DNA from: Bradyrhizobium algeriense
GTDB taxonomy: Bacteria > Pseudomonadota > Alphaproteobacteria > Rhizobiales > Xanthobacteraceae
NCBI RefSeq assembly: GCF_003062295.1
Contig: NZ_PYCN01000023.1
Location: 1 to 64,000, forward strand
Length of the DNA: 64,000 nt
Direction: 5' to 3'
Positions 8,467 through 18,022 of the stretch are shown in pieces (position 1 is the stretch's first letter; each line of letters opens with the position of its first letter). The position numbers and the translations under genes were made by a program. Under the pieces are notes generated by a model, which saw only the letters and a program-made list of their open reading frames with translations, was not told where the DNA came from and did no database searches.

Positions 8467-9990
8467 ATGTCTTTTTCCCATCTCGGACTTTCCGATAAGG
8501 TCCTCGCCGCGGTTGCGGCCACCGGTTACACCACCCCTACCCCCATCCAGGAACAGGCAATTCCGCACGTTCTGGCGCGCCGCGATGTTCTCGGCATCGC
8601 CCAGACCGGCACCGGCAAGACCGCCGCCTTCGTCCTGCCCATGCTCACCATGCTGGAAAAGGGCCGCGCCCGGGCGCGAATGCCCCGCACCCTGATCCTC
8701 GAACCGACCCGCGAACTCGCCGCCCAGGTCAAAGAGAATTTCGACAAATACGGCATCGGCCAGAAACTCAACGTTGCGCTCCTGATCGGCGGCGTCTCGT
8801 TCGGCGACCAGGACAGTAAACTGACCCGCGGCGTCGACGTCCTGATCGCGACCCCCGGCCGCCTGCTCGACCACACCGAACGCGGCGGTCTCTTGCTCAC
8901 CGGTGTCGAACTCTTGGTCATCGACGAAGCCGACCGCATGCTGGACATGGGCTTCATCCCCGACATCGAACGCGTCTGCAAGCTGGTGCCGTTCACGCGG
9001 CAAACCCTGTTCTTCACCGCGACGATGCCGCCGGAAATCAGCCGCATCAGCCAAGACTTCCTGCATAATCCCGAGCGGATCGAAGTCTCGAAACCCGCCA
9101 CAACCGCGACAGGCGTGTCGCAGTTCCAGGTTCGCGGCGGCCGCGAGCCGCATGAGAAACGCGAAATTCTTCGCCGCCTCTTGCGTGACGCCAAGGATCT
9201 CAACAACGCGATCATCTTCTGCAACCGCAAGCGCGAAGTCGCCGTCGTCTACAAATCGCTGCAGAAGCACGGCTTCAGCGTCGGTGCCCTGCATGGCGAC
9301 ATGGACCAGTCGGCGCGCACCGCAGCGCTCGATCAGTTCCGCAAGGGTGAGATACCGTTGCTCGTGGCCTCCGACGTCGCGGCCCGCGGCCTCGATATTC
9401 CCGCTGTCAGCCACGTCTTCAATTTCGACGTGCCGCATCATGCCGACGATTACGTGCATCGCATCGGCCGTACCGGACGCGCCGGTCGCGCCGGCACCGC
9501 GATCTCGATCGTCAGCCCGCTCGACAGCAAATCGATTTCTGCGATCGAACGGCTGATCGGCCAGACCATTCCTGCCGCCGAAGGCGATTATGCCGTGCAG
9601 TCGGCTGCCTCCGACGAGACCGACCAGCCCCACCGTTCACGCGAGGGATCTCGGGAAGGTTCACGCGGCGGCCGCAAGCCGCGACGTGAACGCGAGCCAC
9701 GTGCTGCCAAGGGTAGCGATGGCAGCGAACGCGAGCCGCGTCCCGCCAGGGATTCCGACAGGAGCGGCGAGCGCGAACCGCGGCATGCCAAGGGCGCAGG
9801 CCGCAGTGCCGGCCCGCAGCCGCAGGCAGCGGCCGCTTCCTTCACGCCGCCCGCCCCTGCGCAGCCTTCGCGCGTGCCCTCGATCGGTCGTCCGGAACCG
9901 CGGCGCGCCCAGCGCGATGTTGAATCGGAGCCCGCCGATCACTCGCATCTTCCGGCGTTCCTGCTGCGGCCGGTTCGCGCCCGCGTCTGA
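8467..9990 (+). CDS. rhlE: DEAD-box ATP-dependent RNA helicase, RhlE type
   Basis: 507 aa from the ATG at 8467 (MSFSHLGLSDKVLAAVAATG), preferred to a GTG six codons upstream because the first residues match the family. All core motifs are visible: Q motif PTPIQEQAI (about 24-32), Walker A AQTGTGKT (46-53), PTRELA, TPGR, DEAD (153-156), FTATMP in place of SAT, and the C-terminal motif HRIGRTGRAG starting at 331. Beyond residue 375 lies a long, disordered Arg/Glu/Ser/Pro-rich tail (repeats such as SREGSREGSRGGRK), typical of RhlE proteins that bind RNA or the degradosome. It unwinds short RNA duplexes, probably in ribosome assembly or RNA decay. The RNase E gene in the same window is a potential partner. 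Confidence 0.93.
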   Translation: MSFSHLGLSDKVLAAVAATGYTTPTPIQEQAIPHVLARRDVLGIAQTGTGKTAAFVLPMLTMLEKGRARARMPRTLILEPTRELAAQVKENFDKYGIGQKLNVALLIGGVSFGDQDSKLTRGVDVLIATPGRLLDHTERGGLLLTGVELLVIDEADRMLDMGFIPDIERVCKLVPFTRQTLFFTATMPPEISRISQDFLHNPERIEVSKPATTATGVSQFQVRGGREPHEKREILRRLLRDAKDLNNAIIFCNRKREVAVVYKSLQKHGFSVGALHGDMDQSARTAALDQFRKGEIPLLVASDVAARGLDIPAVSHVFNFDVPHHADDYVHRIGRTGRAGRAGTAISIVSPLDSKSISAIERLIGQTIPAAEGDYAVQSAASDETDQPHRSREGSREGSRGGRKPRREREPRAAKGSDGSEREPRPARDSDRSGEREPRHAKGAGRSAGPQPQAAAASFTPPAPAQPSRVPSIGRPEPRRAQRDVESEPADHSHLPAFLLRPVRARV

Positions 9991-10118
9991 ACGAACTCGG
10001 CACGACCCAACGGCCGGAACCGTTTACCGGCCGTTCATTCTCCTCCATTAACCTGCCGCCGATAATTTAATCATTGCGGCACGGCAACGAGCGCTTGCTC
10101 GATATTGGGGACGGATCA

Positions 10119-11186
10119 GTGGTCAAGCTGCTGGACGAACACGAACGCACTTTGGCGTTTGCCGAAGTCGCGTTGGGCCAGATCAAATCCCTCCGGCAAA
10201 CCGCGGTCCCGCGCAATTACGAAATCTGGTATGTCTACGCGACCGGATACAATGCCCCCCTCAACAAGATCATCAACGAGACGCTGGCGCGCAACGGCCG
10301 ACTGAGCGAGTCCGATCTCGAACAGATCTACGAAACCTACCTCTCCCACATCAAGGCCTCCGACCGCATCGACAAGGTCGGCGCGCGCGTGATCGGCGAA
10401 ATCGACGACGTGATGAACCTGATCACCGAGGCGCTCGGGATGTCCGAGAGCTACGACGCCAAGCTGAACGGCGCGAACGAGAAACTCAGGACTGCAAAGA
10501 CCCGCGAACAGATCAAGGCGGTCGTCGACGGCCTCGTGAAATCGACCCGCGAGATGCGCGAGACCAACAAGGCGCTGGAAAGCCGGCTGGCGCTGTCGAA
10601 AGCCGAGATCAGCAATCTTCAGCACAGCCTCGAGGCGATCCGCGCCGAGAGCCTGACCGATCCGCTGACCGGATTAGGCAACCGCAAATATTTCGACCGC
10701 TCGATCGAGATGGCGGTGCGGGCGGCGCTGGCAAGCGGCGAGCCGCTGTCGCTGATGATGTTCGACATCGACCACTTCAAATCGTTCAACGATTCCTACG
10801 GCCATCTCACCGGCGATCAGGTGCTGCGGCTGGTTGCAATGTCGCTGAAACAGACCATCAAGGGCCAAGACATCACCGCCCGCTATGGCGGCGAGGAATT
10901 TGCGGTGGTGCTGCCCAACACGGCGCTGCGCCAGGCGCTGACAGTCGCCGACCACATTCGCCGCGCCGTGATGGCGAAGGAATTGAAGAAGAAATCCACT
11001 GGCGAAATTCTCGGCCGCGTCACCATCTCCGTCGGCGTCTCCATGCTGAAACCGGACGATGATACGGATTCATTGATCGAGCGCGCCGACGCCTGCCTCT
11101 ACGCCGCCAAGCGTAACGGCCGCAACCGCGTGATCTGCGAAGTCGATCCCGAGTACGCCGCCGAGACCCGCAGCCAGGTAGCCTGA
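10119..11186 (+). CDS. GGDEF-domain diguanylate cyclase
   Basis: 355 aa from the GTG at 10119, which has GGGGA about 8 bases upstream; a TTG at 10074 lacks a ribosome site. The N-terminal 150 residues form a helical domain (YEIWYVYATGYNAPLNKII) seen in front of GGDEF domains in rhizobia. It is followed by a coiled-coil linker (residues 120-175) and the cyclase domain from DPLTGLGNRK onward. The active site RYGGEEF (GGEEF at about 257-261) is intact. The product-inhibition I-site RxxD reads KGQD, so Arg is replaced by Lys. It makes cyclic di-GMP in the cytoplasm. There is no membrane segment, so the signal sensed is probably intracellular. Confidence 0.9.
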   Translation: MVKLLDEHERTLAFAEVALGQIKSLRQTAVPRNYEIWYVYATGYNAPLNKIINETLARNGRLSESDLEQIYETYLSHIKASDRIDKVGARVIGEIDDVMNLITEALGMSESYDAKLNGANEKLRTAKTREQIKAVVDGLVKSTREMRETNKALESRLALSKAEISNLQHSLEAIRAESLTDPLTGLGNRKYFDRSIEMAVRAALASGEPLSLMMFDIDHFKSFNDSYGHLTGDQVLRLVAMSLKQTIKGQDITARYGGEEFAVVLPNTALRQALTVADHIRRAVMAKELKKKSTGEILGRVTISVGVSMLKPDDDTDSLIERADACLYAAKRNGRNRVICEVDPEYAAETRSQVA

Positions 11187-11193
11187 GCGCCAA

Positions 11194-11640
11194 CTACCGG
11201 CGCGTCGCCTTCTTCTTCGCTGCCGGCCGCTTCGCCGCCGGCTTACGGCCAACAGCCGGCTTGCTCGCAGCCTTGCTCGAAACCTTCGGCTTCGCCACCT
11301 TGCGCGCCTTCGGCCGCTTGCGTAACGCCGCGCGTTGCGCAGCGGCCAGCGCCGCCCTCGCCCAATCGGCCAATTCCTCGGAATCGTCGAACAGCCGCGC
11401 CGGCAACTGCCAGTATGAGTTCACAGTGACGGTCTTGGCGCGCGTTTGATACTGAAACGGCTGCGAGCCCTCCGCCTCGAATTGCGGAATGGTCTGGTCA
11501 TCGGCACGGAAATAAAGCCCGGCCCGCAGCGCGAGCGCAAAATTGGTGCCGTCGGCGGAGATGCCGAATCCGGAGAACATCTTGCGGATGGTGACCGGGC
11601 CGAAATCGGCAAACAGGTCGATCAGGAAATCACGGTCCAT
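11194..11640 (-). CDS. TfoX/Sxy N-terminal domain protein with Lys/Ala-rich tail
   Basis: 148 aa. Residues 1-100 match the TfoX N-terminal domain (FGPVTIRKMFSGFGISADG, ALRAGLYFRADD, YWQLPARLFDD). In gammaproteobacteria this fold promotes competence; in alphaproteobacteria the stand-alone domain has no proven role. From residue 108 the protein becomes a basic tail of Lys, Ala, Arg and Pro repeats (KVAKPKVSSKAASKPAVG and more), likely to bind nucleic acid. It follows sufA by 26 bases on the same strand and may be co-transcribed with it. The end is only 7 bases from the convergent GGDEF gene. Confidence 0.82.
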   Translation of the reverse strand: MDRDFLIDLFADFGPVTIRKMFSGFGISADGTNFALALRAGLYFRADDQTIPQFEAEGSQPFQYQTRAKTVTVNSYWQLPARLFDDSEELADWARAALAAAQRAALRKRPKARKVAKPKVSSKAASKPAVGRKPAAKRPAAKKKATRR

Positions 11641-11666
11641 CGCTCACCGCCCCGGCGATGCGGTCG

Positions 11667-12056
11667 TTAGACCTTCGCGGCCGTCAGTTGCACCGACTCG
11701 CCGCAACCGCAGGCGGAGACCTGGTTCGGATTGTTGAAGATGAACTGGGCCTGCATCTTGTCGGCCTTGTAGTCCATCTCGGTGCCGAGCAGGAACAACA
11801 CCGCCTTGGGATCGACCAGGATCTTCACGCCGCGGTCCTCGACCACCTCGTCGGTCGGGCGGACCTCATGGGCATATTCCACCGTGTAGGACTGGCCGGC
11901 GCAGCCGCCGTTCTTGATCCCGACGCGAAGCCCGACGATCTCGGAATCGGCGCGCTTGGTCAGTTCCGTAATCCGCTGCGCGGCTGCCTCGGTCAGTTTC
12001 ATGACCTGCGGGCGCGGCCGCGGCTTCGGCTTGGAAGACTGGACGGTGGTATCCAT
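11667..12056 (-). CDS. sufA: A-type iron-sulfur cluster carrier SufA/IscA
   Basis: 129 aa from the ATG at 12056; an upstream in-frame start would add 9 basic residues. The three cluster-binding cysteines are in place: C52 in NGGCAGQS and C116/C118 in SACGCGE. The central DPKAVLFLLGTEMDY region is also canonical. The first 18 residues are a Lys/Pro-rich extension not seen in the core family. It receives or delivers Fe-S clusters and is the last assembly gene of the suf cluster, 129 bases after the VOC gene. Confidence 0.93.
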   Translation of the reverse strand: MDTTVQSSKPKPRPRPQVMKLTEAAAQRITELTKRADSEIVGLRVGIKNGGCAGQSYTVEYAHEVRPTDEVVEDRGVKILVDPKAVLFLLGTEMDYKADKMQAQFIFNNPNQVSACGCGESVQLTAAKV

Positions 12057-12185
12057 TGCAGTCGATCTCCCGCGTCGCATCATGGCGACGAACTATCTTG
12101 CCATTAAAATAACAACGAAATTCCCGCTGTGAAGGTCTCTCGTCATGAACTCGATCAGAACCCGTCGAAACCAGCTGCAAGCATC

Positions 12186-12599
12186 CTAGTAAATCGCCCA
12201 AATTCCCGGTGTCGCCAATTCCAGCAGGTGATTGTCCGGGTCGCGAAAATAGATGCTTTTTCCGCCGCGCGGCCAGTCCGTCCTGCCTTCGATTGCGACA
12301 TTGTGCTCACCAAGCGACTTTTCCCATATTGGCAGCTCAGTCGCCGCAATGGCAAAGGCCATGTGAACAGGGCCACTGCCGTCATGCGGCGGAATGGTCC
12401 CGCCGGGTAGTTGGATCGGCTCGGGCGCCGAACCGCGGAGAAAGAGCAGCAACACGCTGCGGCCGCCAACATCATAGGCAAGAAATCGCGAGTCGGCCGT
12501 CAGCGGCACAAGCCCGAGCACCTTCTCATAAAATGCGCGAGCGCGATCGAGATCATCAACGTAAAGCGCAGTCTCGATGACACCGGATAGTTTAGGCAA
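12186..12599 (-). CDS. VOC-superfamily (glyoxalase/bleomycin-resistance fold) protein
   Basis: 137 aa with the paired beta-alpha-beta-beta-beta modules of the vicinal-oxygen-chelate fold: IETALYVDDLDRARAFYEKVL at the start and FRDPDNHLLELATPG at the end. Potential metal ligands are H in GPVHMAFAI and E in LLELATP. It is on the same strand as the suf genes and starts 9 bases after sufT ends, so it lies inside the suf transcription unit. No link of this family to Fe-S assembly is established; the activity is unknown. Confidence 0.8.
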   Translation of the reverse strand: MPKLSGVIETALYVDDLDRARAFYEKVLGLVPLTADSRFLAYDVGGRSVLLLFLRGSAPEPIQLPGGTIPPHDGSGPVHMAFAIAATELPIWEKSLGEHNVAIEGRTDWPRGGKSIYFRDPDNHLLELATPGIWAIY

Positions 12600-12608
12600 C
12601 GGATCCCT

Positions 12609-12980
12609 TCACCACATATTGAGGACGAGGCGCGCCTCGTCGGACATACGATCCGGCGTCCAGGCCGGATCCCAGACCAGGTTCACATTGACGACGCCGA
12701 CGCCGGGAACGCTGGCGATCGCGTTCTCCACCATGGTCGGCAATTCGCCGGCCGCCGGACAGTTCGGCGTGGTCAGCGTCATCATCACGTCGACGCCGCG
12801 GTCGTCCTTGAGGTCGACCTTGTAGATCAGGCCGAGCTCGTAGATGTCGGCCGGGATTTCCGGATCGAAAACCGTCTTCAGCGCGGCGACGATTTCACTT
12901 CCCAGCCGCTCGGTCTCCTCGGGCGGCAGCGCCGAGATGGTTTCCATGTTGGCGGTTTTGACTTCGGCTGTGTCACTCAT
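12609..12980 (-). CDS. sufT: SufT-like (DUF59/MIP18) Fe-S assembly factor
   Basis: 123 aa. The DUF59 core is plain: ALKTVFDPEIPADIYELGLIYKV, VMMTLTTPNCPAAGELP with the conserved Cys, then a C-terminal VWDPAWTPDRMSDEARL. Proteins of this type help mature Fe-S proteins in the cytoplasm. Its start overlaps the stop of sufS by 4 bases (ATGA), showing translational coupling. The first 20 residues are an extension rich in Glu and Thr. Confidence 0.92.
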   Translation of the reverse strand: MSDTAEVKTANMETISALPPEETERLGSEIVAALKTVFDPEIPADIYELGLIYKVDLKDDRGVDVMMTLTTPNCPAAGELPTMVENAIASVPGVGVVNVNLVWDPAWTPDRMSDEARLVLNMW

Positions 12981-14224
12981 GAGAACAATTCCCGCGCCTT
13001 GATCAGCGCCTGTGCCAGATGGTCGACTTCTTCCCGGGTATTATACATCCCAAACGACGCGCGACAGGTGGCTGTGACGTTGAACCGCTCTAAAAGCGGC
13101 ATCACGCAATGGGTGCCGGCGCGCACCGCAATGCCCTGCCGGTCGATCACGGTCGCGACGTCATGGGCATGAGCCCCCTTCATCTCGAAGGAAATCACCG
13201 GTCCCTTGCCGCGCGCGGTTCCGATCAGGCGCAGCGAATTGATTTCGCGCAGGCGATCCTGGGCGTAGTTCAAGAGATCGTGCTCGTGGGCGGCGATGCG
13301 CTCCTTGCCGATCGAATTGACGTAGTCGATCGCAGCGCCCAGCCCGATCGCCTCGACGATTGGCGGCGTCCCGGCCTCGAACTTGTGCGGTGGGTCGCCA
13401 TAGGTGACCCAATCCCTTGCCACCTCGCGGATCATCTCGCCGCCGCCGTTATAGGGCCGCATCGCCACCAGGTGCTCATGCTTGGCATAGAGCGCGCCAA
13501 TCCCGGTCGGACCATAGATCTTGTGGCCGGTGAAGGCATAGAAATCGCAATCGAGGTCCTGCACGTCGATCGGCAGATGCACCGCGCCTTGCGCGCCGTC
13601 GACCAGCACCGGAATGCCGCGGTCATGGGCGAGCTTCACGACCTCCTTGACCGGGACGAAAGTGCCGAGCGCGTTCGACATCTGGGTGATGGCGACGAGC
13701 TTGGTGCGCGGCGTCAGCAGCTTCTCAAATTCCTCGATCAGGAAATTGCCGTCGTCGTCGACCGGCGCCCATTTGATCACGGCGCCATGGCGCTCGCGCA
13801 GGAAGTGCCAGGGCACGATGTTGGAGTGGTGCTCCATGATCGAGAGCACGATCTCGTCGCCCGGTTTGATGTTGGGCTCGCCCCAGGACGATGCCACGAG
13901 GTTGATGGCCTCGGTGACATTGCGGGTGAAGATGATTTCTTCACTACGCGCCGCATTGATGAATTTTGCTACCTTGCCGCGCGCGCCCTCGTAGGCCTCG
14001 GTCGCGGCATTGGCGAGGTAATGCAGGCCGCGATGAACGTTGGCGTATTCGCTCTTGTAGGCTTCCGTCATGCGATCGAGCACAGCGGTCGGCTTCTGCG
14101 CGGAGGCGGCGTTGTCGAGATAGACCAGCGGCTTGCCATAGACCTTCATCGCCAGCGCGGGGAAATCCTCCCGCACGCGGGCGACGTCATATGCACCGTT
14201 GGAAACCGCCGGATGCATTGTCAT
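12977..14224 (-). CDS. sufS: Cysteine desulfurase SufS (type II)
   Basis: 415 aa, full length. Pyridoxal phosphate is carried by K235 in FTGHKIYGPTGIG, and the substrate loop holds catalytic C373 in RAGTHCVMPLLE, the short loop of SufS-type enzymes. LVYLDNAASAQKP near the start and HHSNIVPWHFL (132-142) are also diagnostic. It removes sulfur from cysteine to feed SufBCD. It overlaps sufD by 4 bases and sufT by 4 bases. No SufE or SufU gene is seen in the window, so its sulfur acceptor partner must lie elsewhere or be absent. Confidence 0.95.
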   Translation of the reverse strand: MTMHPAVSNGAYDVARVREDFPALAMKVYGKPLVYLDNAASAQKPTAVLDRMTEAYKSEYANVHRGLHYLANAATEAYEGARGKVAKFINAARSEEIIFTRNVTEAINLVASSWGEPNIKPGDEIVLSIMEHHSNIVPWHFLRERHGAVIKWAPVDDDGNFLIEEFEKLLTPRTKLVAITQMSNALGTFVPVKEVVKLAHDRGIPVLVDGAQGAVHLPIDVQDLDCDFYAFTGHKIYGPTGIGALYAKHEHLVAMRPYNGGGEMIREVARDWVTYGDPPHKFEAGTPPIVEAIGLGAAIDYVNSIGKERIAAHEHDLLNYAQDRLREINSLRLIGTARGKGPVISFEMKGAHAHDVATVIDRQGIAVRAGTHCVMPLLERFNVTATCRASFGMYNTREEVDHLAQALIKARELFS

Positions 14225-15555
14225 CCCCTTGCCTCCAGCCAGCGTTGCGCGGCTGCAATTGCGAGTTCGCGCAGATCGTCGTTGACGATCGATTCAATGG
14301 CTTCGCCCACGAACGCCTGGATCAGCAGCGCCTGGGCTTCCTTCTCGGAAAGGCCGCGGGCGCGCAGGTAGAACAGCAGGCTCTCGTCGAGCGCGCCGGT
14401 GGTGGCGCCATGGCCGCAGGTGACGTCGTCGGCGAAGATTTCGAGCTCCGGCTTGTTGTCGGCCTCGGCCTCGTCGGACAGCAGCAGCGCCCGCGTCATC
14501 ATCTTGGCGTCGGTCTTCTGCGCATCCGGGCGCACGATGATGCGGCCCTGGAACACCGAATGGCCGCGGTCGTCGGCGACGGCGCGGAACACTTCGCGGC
14601 TGGCGCAATGCGGCACCGCGTGGTCCATGAACAGCGTGGTGTCGGCGTGCTGGCGGCCATTGAGCAGATTGACGCCATTGGTTTCCACGCGGGAATGTTC
14701 GCCGGCGAACGTAATGGTCGCCTGATAGCGGCTGACGGCGGCGCCGGAGGTCATGCCAAACGTGTTGAAGTGCGCATGCGCGCCCAGCGTAATCACGGCG
14801 GAGGAAATATTAACGGCCTCGCGGCCATCCTCGATCAGGCGAATCTGGTCGAGCCGCGAATTGTCGCCAATCGTAACGATCAGCGAGTCGTGGACCTGAT
14901 AGGCCGTCGCGCCATCGGCCGCGATGTAGCTCTCGACCAGCGTCGCGCCGGCGTCCTTGCCAAGGCGCAACAGCGAGCGGGTGAACATCGCCGCGGGCGC
15001 GGAGCCGCTGGCGATATGAATGACATGCAGCGGCTGCGTCAGCACGACGCCATTGCCGATCTCGATCACCACGCCGTCGGTCATCATCGCACTGTTGAGC
15101 GCCACCATCGGATTAGCGTTGTCGGGCGTGAACAGCTGCGCCTGCAGTGCAGCCTCGCCGGCCTCCAGCACGTCGCGCAGGGTGCGGACGGCGAGCCCCT
15201 TTTCGAGCCCGGCCAGTTCGGAGAGTTTTGGCGCGAACACGCCGTCCACCAGCACCAGCCGGCGCACGCCCTTGATCGTCTGCGGCTTTACCTTTACTGC
15301 CGCAGCGGCCCGCGCCAGAGCGGCAGCATCCGGCGCAGGCGCCAACGGCAGCACTTCGCGCATCAGCGCGCGCAGATCGGTGTACTTCCAGTCCTCGATT
15401 CGCCGGTGCGGCAGGCCCACACGGTCATAGGCCTCGAAGGCAGCACTTCTCGCTTCGGCCACGCTGCCTGTGCCCGGCAACCGGTCGCGCGCGATGGCGA
15501 AGCTGTCGCTCAGCGCGCGTCCGGTCTCGTTCTTTGCCAACGCTAAATTCATCAC
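14221..15555 (-). CDS. sufD: Fe-S scaffold subunit SufD
   Basis: 444 aa. The N-terminal helical part (RIEDWKYTDLRALMREVL) and the long right-handed beta-helix end in CGHGATTGALDESLLFYLRARG, the conserved SufB/SufD C-terminal motif with the functional Cys-Gly-His. It pairs with SufB and the ATPase SufC in the SufBC2D scaffold. Two adjacent ATGs occur at the start (MMNLALAK). Overlap with sufS and a 14-base gap after sufC show a tight operon. Confidence 0.95.
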   Translation of the reverse strand: MMNLALAKNETGRALSDSFAIARDRLPGTGSVAEARSAAFEAYDRVGLPHRRIEDWKYTDLRALMREVLPLAPAPDAAALARAAAAVKVKPQTIKGVRRLVLVDGVFAPKLSELAGLEKGLAVRTLRDVLEAGEAALQAQLFTPDNANPMVALNSAMMTDGVVIEIGNGVVLTQPLHVIHIASGSAPAAMFTRSLLRLGKDAGATLVESYIAADGATAYQVHDSLIVTIGDNSRLDQIRLIEDGREAVNISSAVITLGAHAHFNTFGMTSGAAVSRYQATITFAGEHSRVETNGVNLLNGRQHADTTLFMDHAVPHCASREVFRAVADDRGHSVFQGRIIVRPDAQKTDAKMMTRALLLSDEAEADNKPELEIFADDVTCGHGATTGALDESLLFYLRARGLSEKEAQALLIQAFVGEAIESIVNDDLRELAIAAAQRWLEARG

Positions 15556-15569
15556 AAATCCATCCGCGG

Positions 15570-16322
15570 TCAGGCTGCGTCTTCGAACTGCGCGTAACCG
15601 GAAGCCTCGAGCTCCAGCGCCAGATCCTTGCCGCCGCTTTTGACGACCCGGCCCTTCGACATTACGTGCACGAAGTCAGGCACGATGTAGTTCAGCAGCC
15701 GCTGGTAGTGGGTGATGACGACCATGGCGCGGTCGGGCGAACGCAGTGCGTTGACGCCGTCGGCGGCGACACGGAGCGCATCGATATCGAGGCCGGAATC
15801 CATTTCATCGAGAATGCAAACGGCCGGCTCGAACAGCGCCATCTGCAAAATCTCGTTGCGCTTCTTCTCGCCGCCGGAAAAACCGACATTGACGCCGCGG
15901 CGAAGCATGTCCTGCGGAACGTTCAGCGACTTTGCGACCTCGCGCACCTTCTTCAGGAAGTCCGGCGTTGAATATTCGCTCTCGCCGCGCGCCTTACGCT
16001 GGGCATTCAGCGCGGTGCGCAGGAACGTCATGGTCGCGACGCCCGGAATCTCCACCGGATACTGGAACGCCAGGAACACGCCCTTGGCGGCTCGCGCGTC
16101 CGGCGACATCTCCAGCAGGTCTTCGCCCCTGAACAGGATTTCGCCGTCGGTGACTTCATAACCCGGCTTGCCCGCGATCACATGCGACAGCGTCGATTTG
16201 CCGGAGCCGTTCGGCCCCATGATCGCATGCACCTCGCCCGGGTTCACCGTGAGCGTCAGCCCATGGAGGATTTCGTTATCCTCGACACGGACCTTTAGAT
16301 CTTTGACTTCAAGCAATGACAT
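15570..16322 (-). CDS. sufC: Fe-S assembly ATPase SufC
   Basis: 250 aa from the ATG at 16322 (MSLLEVKDLKV), the normal length; a longer frame would add 28 residues read from the repeat upstream. Walker A is GPNGSGKS (36-43), the signature is SGGEKKRNE (from 149), Walker B is CILDEMDSGLD (169-179) and the switch His is in VVITHYQR. It drives conformational change of SufBD using ATP. A 125-base gap with two palindromic repeats separates it from sufB. Confidence 0.96.
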   Translation of the reverse strand: MSLLEVKDLKVRVEDNEILHGLTLTVNPGEVHAIMGPNGSGKSTLSHVIAGKPGYEVTDGEILFRGEDLLEMSPDARAAKGVFLAFQYPVEIPGVATMTFLRTALNAQRKARGESEYSTPDFLKKVREVAKSLNVPQDMLRRGVNVGFSGGEKKRNEILQMALFEPAVCILDEMDSGLDIDALRVAADGVNALRSPDRAMVVITHYQRLLNYIVPDFVHVMSKGRVVKSGGKDLALELEASGYAQFEDAA

Positions 16323-16340
16323 CTTGTCTTTCCATTTTTT

Positions 16341-16383
16341 ACCCTCGTCCTGAGGAGCGCCGATAGGCGCGTCTCGAAGGACG
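16341..16383. repeat. 42-base dispersed palindromic repeat, copy 2
   Basis: Starts ACCCTCGTCCTGAGGAG, holds an inner GCGCC-N4-GGCGC hairpin, and ends TCTCGAAGGACG. It is the same family as the unit at 6529-6570 and lies inside the suf operon. Confidence 0.75.
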
Positions 16384-16403
16384 TGGCCCACAATCTTTCC
16401 TCC

Positions 16404-16445
16404 CATCCTTCGAGATGGCCGCTGTGCGGCCTCCTCAGGATGAGG
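16404..16445. repeat. 42-base dispersed palindromic repeat, copy 3, inverted
   Basis: Reads CATCCTTCGAGA, an inner GGCCGC-N2-GCGGCC hairpin, then CTCCTCAGGATGAGG. It is the reverse complement arrangement of copy 2, so the pair forms a BIME-like unit between sufB and sufC that can fold into a long structure in the mRNA. Confidence 0.75.
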
Positions 16446-16447
16446 CC

Positions 16448-17929
<1,482 letters not shown>

Positions 17930-18006
17930 TCCATCCTCCGCTCGCGGTTTCAAGGACCGCGGTGGAACAATTCCAAATCAGTGACGAACCATTTCAGCGA
18001 AACCCA

Positions 18007-18022
18007 CTTAGAACGTTTCAAG
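18007..18022. promoter_or_regulatory. Candidate Irr-type iron control element ahead of sufB
   Basis: CTTAGAACGTTTCAAG is an imperfect dyad with a full TTAGAA half and a TTCAA half, close to the TTTAGAA-N3-TTCTAAA element bound by Irr in rhizobia. It overlaps the stop codon of the upstream desulfurase gene. The match is by eye and the right half is degenerate. Confidence 0.35.

Noticed and set aside
11658..12107. 149-codon frame opposite sufA
   Set aside because: Antisense to the sufA coding sequence; no start signal.
13966..15546. 526-codon frame on the plus strand opposite sufD
   Set aside because: Antisense shadow of a fully recognised SufD; no ribosome site or motif.
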